Shown here in pieces: positions 61,585-64,000 of a stretch of DNA of 64,000 nt. The position numbers and the translations under genes are program-made. A model generated the notes under the pieces. It saw only the letters and a list, made by a program, of their open reading frames with translations. It made no database searches and was not told where the DNA came from. The stretch is from Mesorhizobium koreense (GTDB taxonomy: Bacteria; Pseudomonadota; Alphaproteobacteria; Rhizobiales; Rhizobiaceae): contig NZ_CP134228.1 in assembly GCF_031656215.1 (NCBI RefSeq), forward strand, positions 2,251,001 through 2,315,000, written 5' to 3'. The number at the start of each line of letters is the position of its first letter. Positions within the stretch are counted from its first letter, which is position 1.

Positions 61585-61661
61585 TGGTAGCGGAGGAGGG
61601 ACTCGAACCCCCGACACAAGGATTATGATTCCTCTGCTCTAACCAACTGAGCTACTCCGCC
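61585..61661 (-). tRNA. tRNA-Met (CAU)
   Basis: On the minus strand the 77-nt sequence folds as a cloverleaf: acceptor GGCGGAG pairs with CTCCGCT (G1-U72 wobble), the D arm reads GCTCAGTTGGTTAGAGC, the anticodon stem GAGGA/TCCTT carries loop ATCATAA with anticodon CAT, and the T arm is GGGGGTTCGAGTCCCTC-like. CCA is encoded. Pairing at position 1 rules out an initiator tRNA. A lysidine-modified tRNA-Ile2 also has CAT but a different acceptor sequence. Confidence 0.9.
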
Positions 61662-61977
61662 ACGCTGCCGGGTCCAGGTTACGAACCCGCGTACCCCGGC
61701 AAGGACGCGCGGATATAAGGGGGGTGTGGCGACCCTGTCAAGGACGGTCGGCTGCCGATCGGGTAAAGCCGGGCCCGGGGTTCCGACAGGAGTTCGGTCA
61801 GGGTGTAAAGCCGTCGGATTCGGCCCTCGCGCCTTCCCGGGACAGCCGGAGCAGGACCCGCCGTGGCCCTCGCGCCGTTCAGGCGATCCACTCGGGTGCG
61901 CAACAGCGCCGCGCCGGGGTTGAGTTCGGCCCGTCGCATGGATATGTGTCTGGCACAGACTTTCAGGTATCCTGTTG
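61662..61977. other. 316-bp intergenic region with tRNA promoter
   Basis: It contains the minus-strand tRNA-Met promoter (61713-61741) and otherwise GC-rich sequence without a supported gene. A 12-bp direct repeat GGCCCTCGCGCC occurs at 61822-61833 and 61865-61876. The right end serves as leader of the oxidoreductase gene at 61978. Confidence 0.65.
61713..61741 (-). promoter_or_regulatory. Promoter of tRNA-Met
   Basis: Reading the minus strand, TTGACA (61741-61736) is followed after 17 bp by TTATAT (61718-61713; TATATC at 18 bp spacing is equivalent). Transcription would start about 45 nt before the tRNA. The spacer is C-rich. Confidence 0.75.
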
Positions 61978-62970
61978 ATGAAACCGCGCATTGCCGTCCT
62001 TGGTTGCGGATATTGGGGATCGAACCATATCCGCACGCTCAAATCGCTTGGCGCGCTCTATGCCGTCTCCGACGCCAACCGGCCTCGCGCCGAGGGGTTT
62101 GCCAGCGAGCAGGATTGCCTCGCTATCGACCCCGAAGAAATCTACGGCCGCGATGATATCGACGCCATCGTCATGGCGCTGCCTCCGCAATTCCACTCCG
62201 AATGCGCGATCCGTGCCGTTCGGAACGGCAAGGACGTGCTTGTTGAGAAGCCGGTTGCGCTCACCGTCGCCGACGCCGAGCGCTCGGTGAAGGCGGCGCA
62301 CGATGCCGGACGCATCTTCATGGTCGGGCATGTGCTGCGGTTCCATCCGGCCTTCGAGAAACTGAAGGAACTTATCGACGAGGGTGAGCTCGGCGAGGTG
62401 AAGTACATCCATTCGCATCGGCTCGGTCTCGGCAAGTTCCATACCGAGAACGACGCTCTATGGGATCTCGCACCGCACGATTTGTCGATGATCCTGGCGA
62501 TCACGGGCGCGGGGCCGGTGGAGGTCCGCGGGGAGGGGGCTGCCCTTCTCGATCATTTGAGCGATTTCGCGCATCTTCACATGCGCTTTCCCAACAATCT
62601 GCGCAGTCATCTCTTCACGTCGCGGCTCAATCCCTATCGCGAACGCCGCCTCACCGTCGTCGGCACCCGCGCCATGGCCGTGTTCGACGACGTGGAGCCG
62701 TGGGAGCGCAAGCTCGCCGTCTACCGGCACGCCGTCTGGCAGGATAGCGGCCAATGGGCCTTCACCGCCAACGACCCCTCCTACATAGAGGTCAAGGAGG
62801 GCATGCCGCTGACGCGCGAACTGGAGCATTTCATGCACTGCATCGAAACGCGTGAGGAGCCGAGGACCGACGGAGAAGAGGCGATTCTGGTGCTCAAGGT
62901 ACTCACCGCGGGAAGCGTGACCCACGATACCCGCTTCGCGGGCGAACAGAAAATCTCTTCTATCGGCTGA
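61978..62970 (+). CDS. Gfo/Idh/MocA family NAD(P)-dependent oxidoreductase
   Basis: The 330-residue protein has an N-terminal Rossmann fold (KPRIAVLGCGYWGSNHIRTL, residues 2-21), the conserved EKPVAL (about 92-97) with the catalytic-site lysine, and a C-terminal alpha/beta domain with LWDLAPHDLSMIL. It resembles sugar-nucleotide or inositol dehydrogenases such as WbpB-type UDP-N-acetylglucosaminuronate 3-dehydrogenases, but no sugar gene cluster is seen. ATG 61978 is preferred over the TTG directly before it. It converges with mnmA. Confidence 0.85.
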   Translation: MKPRIAVLGCGYWGSNHIRTLKSLGALYAVSDANRPRAEGFASEQDCLAIDPEEIYGRDDIDAIVMALPPQFHSECAIRAVRNGKDVLVEKPVALTVADAERSVKAAHDAGRIFMVGHVLRFHPAFEKLKELIDEGELGEVKYIHSHRLGLGKFHTENDALWDLAPHDLSMILAITGAGPVEVRGEGAALLDHLSDFAHLHMRFPNNLRSHLFTSRLNPYRERRLTVVGTRAMAVFDDVEPWERKLAVYRHAVWQDSGQWAFTANDPSYIEVKEGMPLTRELEHFMHCIETREEPRTDGEEAILVLKVLTAGSVTHDTRFAGEQKISSIG

Positions 62971-62979
62971 TTGGGGATC

Positions 62980-62992
62980 GGCCGGTCCGGCC
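62980..62992. terminator. Inverted repeat between convergent genes
   Basis: GGCCGG-T-CCGGCC is a perfect 6-bp-arm repeat in the 30-bp gap between the oxidoreductase gene and mnmA. A real hairpin would need a larger loop, and T-runs are missing on both sides, so a bidirectional terminator is only a possibility. Confidence 0.3.
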
Positions 62993-63000
62993 TCTCGGCT

Positions 63001-64000
63001 TCAGGCGTGCGCGGGCTGTGCGGTAAGGCGTGAAAGCATGGCTTCGGCCTCGGCGCCGCGATAGGCGCGCTCGATGAAGCCGCCGCCGAGCACGCGCGCC
63101 TCGTCGCCGTCGTCGGAATAGAGCGCGCAAGCCTGTCCGGGTGCGACGCCGGTTTCGCCGTCCACCAGTTCCACCCGGACCGAGCCGCCGAACCGCGTCA
63201 GCACCGCCGGCCGCGGCGGGCGCGTGGAACGCACCTTGGCGAAAAGCTCGATACCCTCGGCCGGGATATCCTCAAGCGGCGCATCGCCCAGCCAGTTCAC
63301 CTGGCGCAGGACGAGGCTGTGGGTTTCCAGCGCCTCGCGCGGCCCGACGATGACGCGCGAATGCCCCGCATCGAGATGGACGACGTAAAGCGGCTCGCCG
63401 GCGGCCACGCCGATGCCGCGACGCTGACCGACCGTATAGCGCAGGATGCCGTCGTGGCGGCCGAGCACGCGCCCGTCGATATGGACGATGTCACCGGGCG
63501 CGGCGGCACCCGGCCTCAACCTCGCGATGATGTCGGAATATTTGCCGTGCGGCACGAAACAGATGTCCTGGCTGTCCTGCTTGGCGGCAACCGCAAGCCC
63601 CATTTCCTCGGCGATACGGCGTACCTCGGGCTTCGGCAGGCCGCCCAGCGGAAAGCGCAGATAGTCGATCTGTTCCTGCGTAGTGGCGAAGAGAAAATAG
63701 CTCTGGTCGCGGTCGGCGTCGAGCGGCCGGTAGAGCGCCCGGTGGCCGTCGCCCCGCGGCGCGGACCGGATATAATGGCCGGTCGCCAGCGCGTCGGCGC
63801 CAAGTTCGCGCGCCGTCTCCAGAAGATCGGCGAACTTGACCGTCTGGTTGCAGGAAACGCAGGGGATCGGTGTCTCGCCGGAAACGTAGCTCTCGGCGAA
63901 GGGGTCGATCACCGCCTTGCGGAAACGCTCCTCGTAGTTCAGCACGTAATGCGGAAAGCCCAAGGTTTCCGCCACACGGCGTGCGTCGTCTATGTCCTGC
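63001..64000 (-). CDS. mnmA: tRNA-specific 2-thiouridylase MnmA, partial (5' end outside the window)
   Basis: The visible 332 residues of this cytoplasmic enzyme, which puts the 2-thio group on U34 of tRNA for Lys, Glu and Gln, include the catalytic cysteine region [18 protein letters not shown], the second cysteine in [12 protein letters not shown] and the GQRRGIGVA segment of the central domain, then the C-terminal beta barrel. The N-terminal ATP-binding PP-loop lies beyond the end of the window. The [15 protein letters not shown] junction shows that the frame continues to base 64000. This is a housekeeping gene and marks core-type chromosome. Confidence 0.93.
   Translation of the reverse strand, partial: QDIDDARRVAETLGFPHYVLNYEERFRKAVIDPFAESYVSGETPIPCVSCNQTVKFADLLETARELGADALATGHYIRSAPRGDGHRALYRPLDADRDQSYFLFATTQEQIDYLRFPLGGLPKPEVRRIAEEMGLAVAAKQDSQDICFVPHGKYSDIIARLRPGAAAPGDIVHIDGRVLGRHDGILRYTVGQRRGIGVAAGEPLYVVHLDAGHSRVIVGPREALETHSLVLRQVNWLGDAPLEDIPAEGIELFAKVRSTRPPRPAVLTRFGGSVRVELVDGETGVAPGQACALYSDDGDEARVLGGGFIERAYRGAEAEAMLSRLTAQPAHA

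Noticed and set aside
61951-61967. Sigma-54-like promoter before the oxidoreductase gene (TGGCAC with TT 4-5 bp later)
   Set aside because: The -12 element reads TTCAG and lacks the essential GC dinucleotide.

Overview
The window looks like a chromosomal stretch of a high-GC alphaproteobacterium, most likely a Hyphomicrobiales (Rhizobiales) member of the Mesorhizobium/Aminobacter/Phyllobacterium type. The grounds are the GC-rich third codon positions, the tRNA-Met sequence, the heterotetrameric sarcosine oxidase and the dense stack of ABC importers coupled to catabolic genes. The organism assignment is inference, since no rRNA is present. Positions 1 to about 59940 are a nearly continuous catabolic region. 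From tRNA-Met (61585-61661) onward the content turns to housekeeping-type genes (a Gfo/Idh/MocA oxidoreductase and mnmA).

Layout. (A) 1-2862, minus strand: the end of a SoxB-like flavoprotein and a dimethylglycine/sarcosine dehydrogenase-type protein fused to a GcvT domain. (B) 3027-8536: a complete peptide/nickel-type (Opp/Dpp) ABC importer. (C) 8694-10239: a tautomerase-SnoaL fusion divergent from a GntR/UTRA regulator, with a HutC-like operator between them. (D) 10242-23310: one tightly coupled operon holding a branched-chain amino acid type (Liv) importer, a two-subunit aconitase-family hydratase, an isocitrate lyase/PEP mutase-family lyase, hydantoinase/oxoprolinase subunits B and A, an isochorismatase-fold hydrolase without the nucleophilic Cys, and a fumarate-reductase-like flavoprotein. 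(E) 23783-43981 (nitrilase to 45198): a second Liv importer followed by a CoA pathway (class III CoA transferase, enoyl-CoA hydratase, HMG-CoA lyase, acyl-CoA dehydrogenase) and then paired MmgE/PrpD, metallo-beta-lactamase-fold and Old-Yellow-Enzyme genes with a LacI regulator, a Cys-less racemase-fold protein, a CoA ligase, an MDR reductase and a nitrilase. (F) 45314-51403: complete soxB-soxD-soxA-soxG with a divergent GlxA-type AraC regulator. (G) 51423-59939: a GntR/FCD regulator divergent from a second hydantoinase A/B pair and a polyamine-type ABC importer. (H) 59940-61585: a lower-GC segment with a ClpP-fold serine-protease-like gene, bounded by tRNA-Met and a partial copy of the tRNA 3' end.

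How the parts may work together (inference). Each module pairs an importer with intracellular enzymes and usually a local regulator. Module E reads as activation of a methyl-branched C6 dicarboxylate (3-methylglutarate type) and cleavage by HMG-CoA lyase without needing methylcrotonyl-CoA carboxylase. Module D reads as ATP-driven ring opening, then hydration and C-C cleavage, resembling in enzyme classes the dimethylmaleate hydratase/dimethylmalate lyase end of nicotinate fermentation. Both hydantoinase loci lie in a region that also carries sarcosine oxidase, so an N-methylhydantoin to sarcosine route is conceivable, although no clear N-carbamoylsarcosine amidase is present.

The most unusual items are the racemase-fold protein missing both catalytic cysteines, the isochorismatase-fold protein missing its Cys, the two uncharacterised catabolic operons, the LacI-type operator and two-tier hairpin ahead of module E, and the tRNA-Met-associated mini-island.
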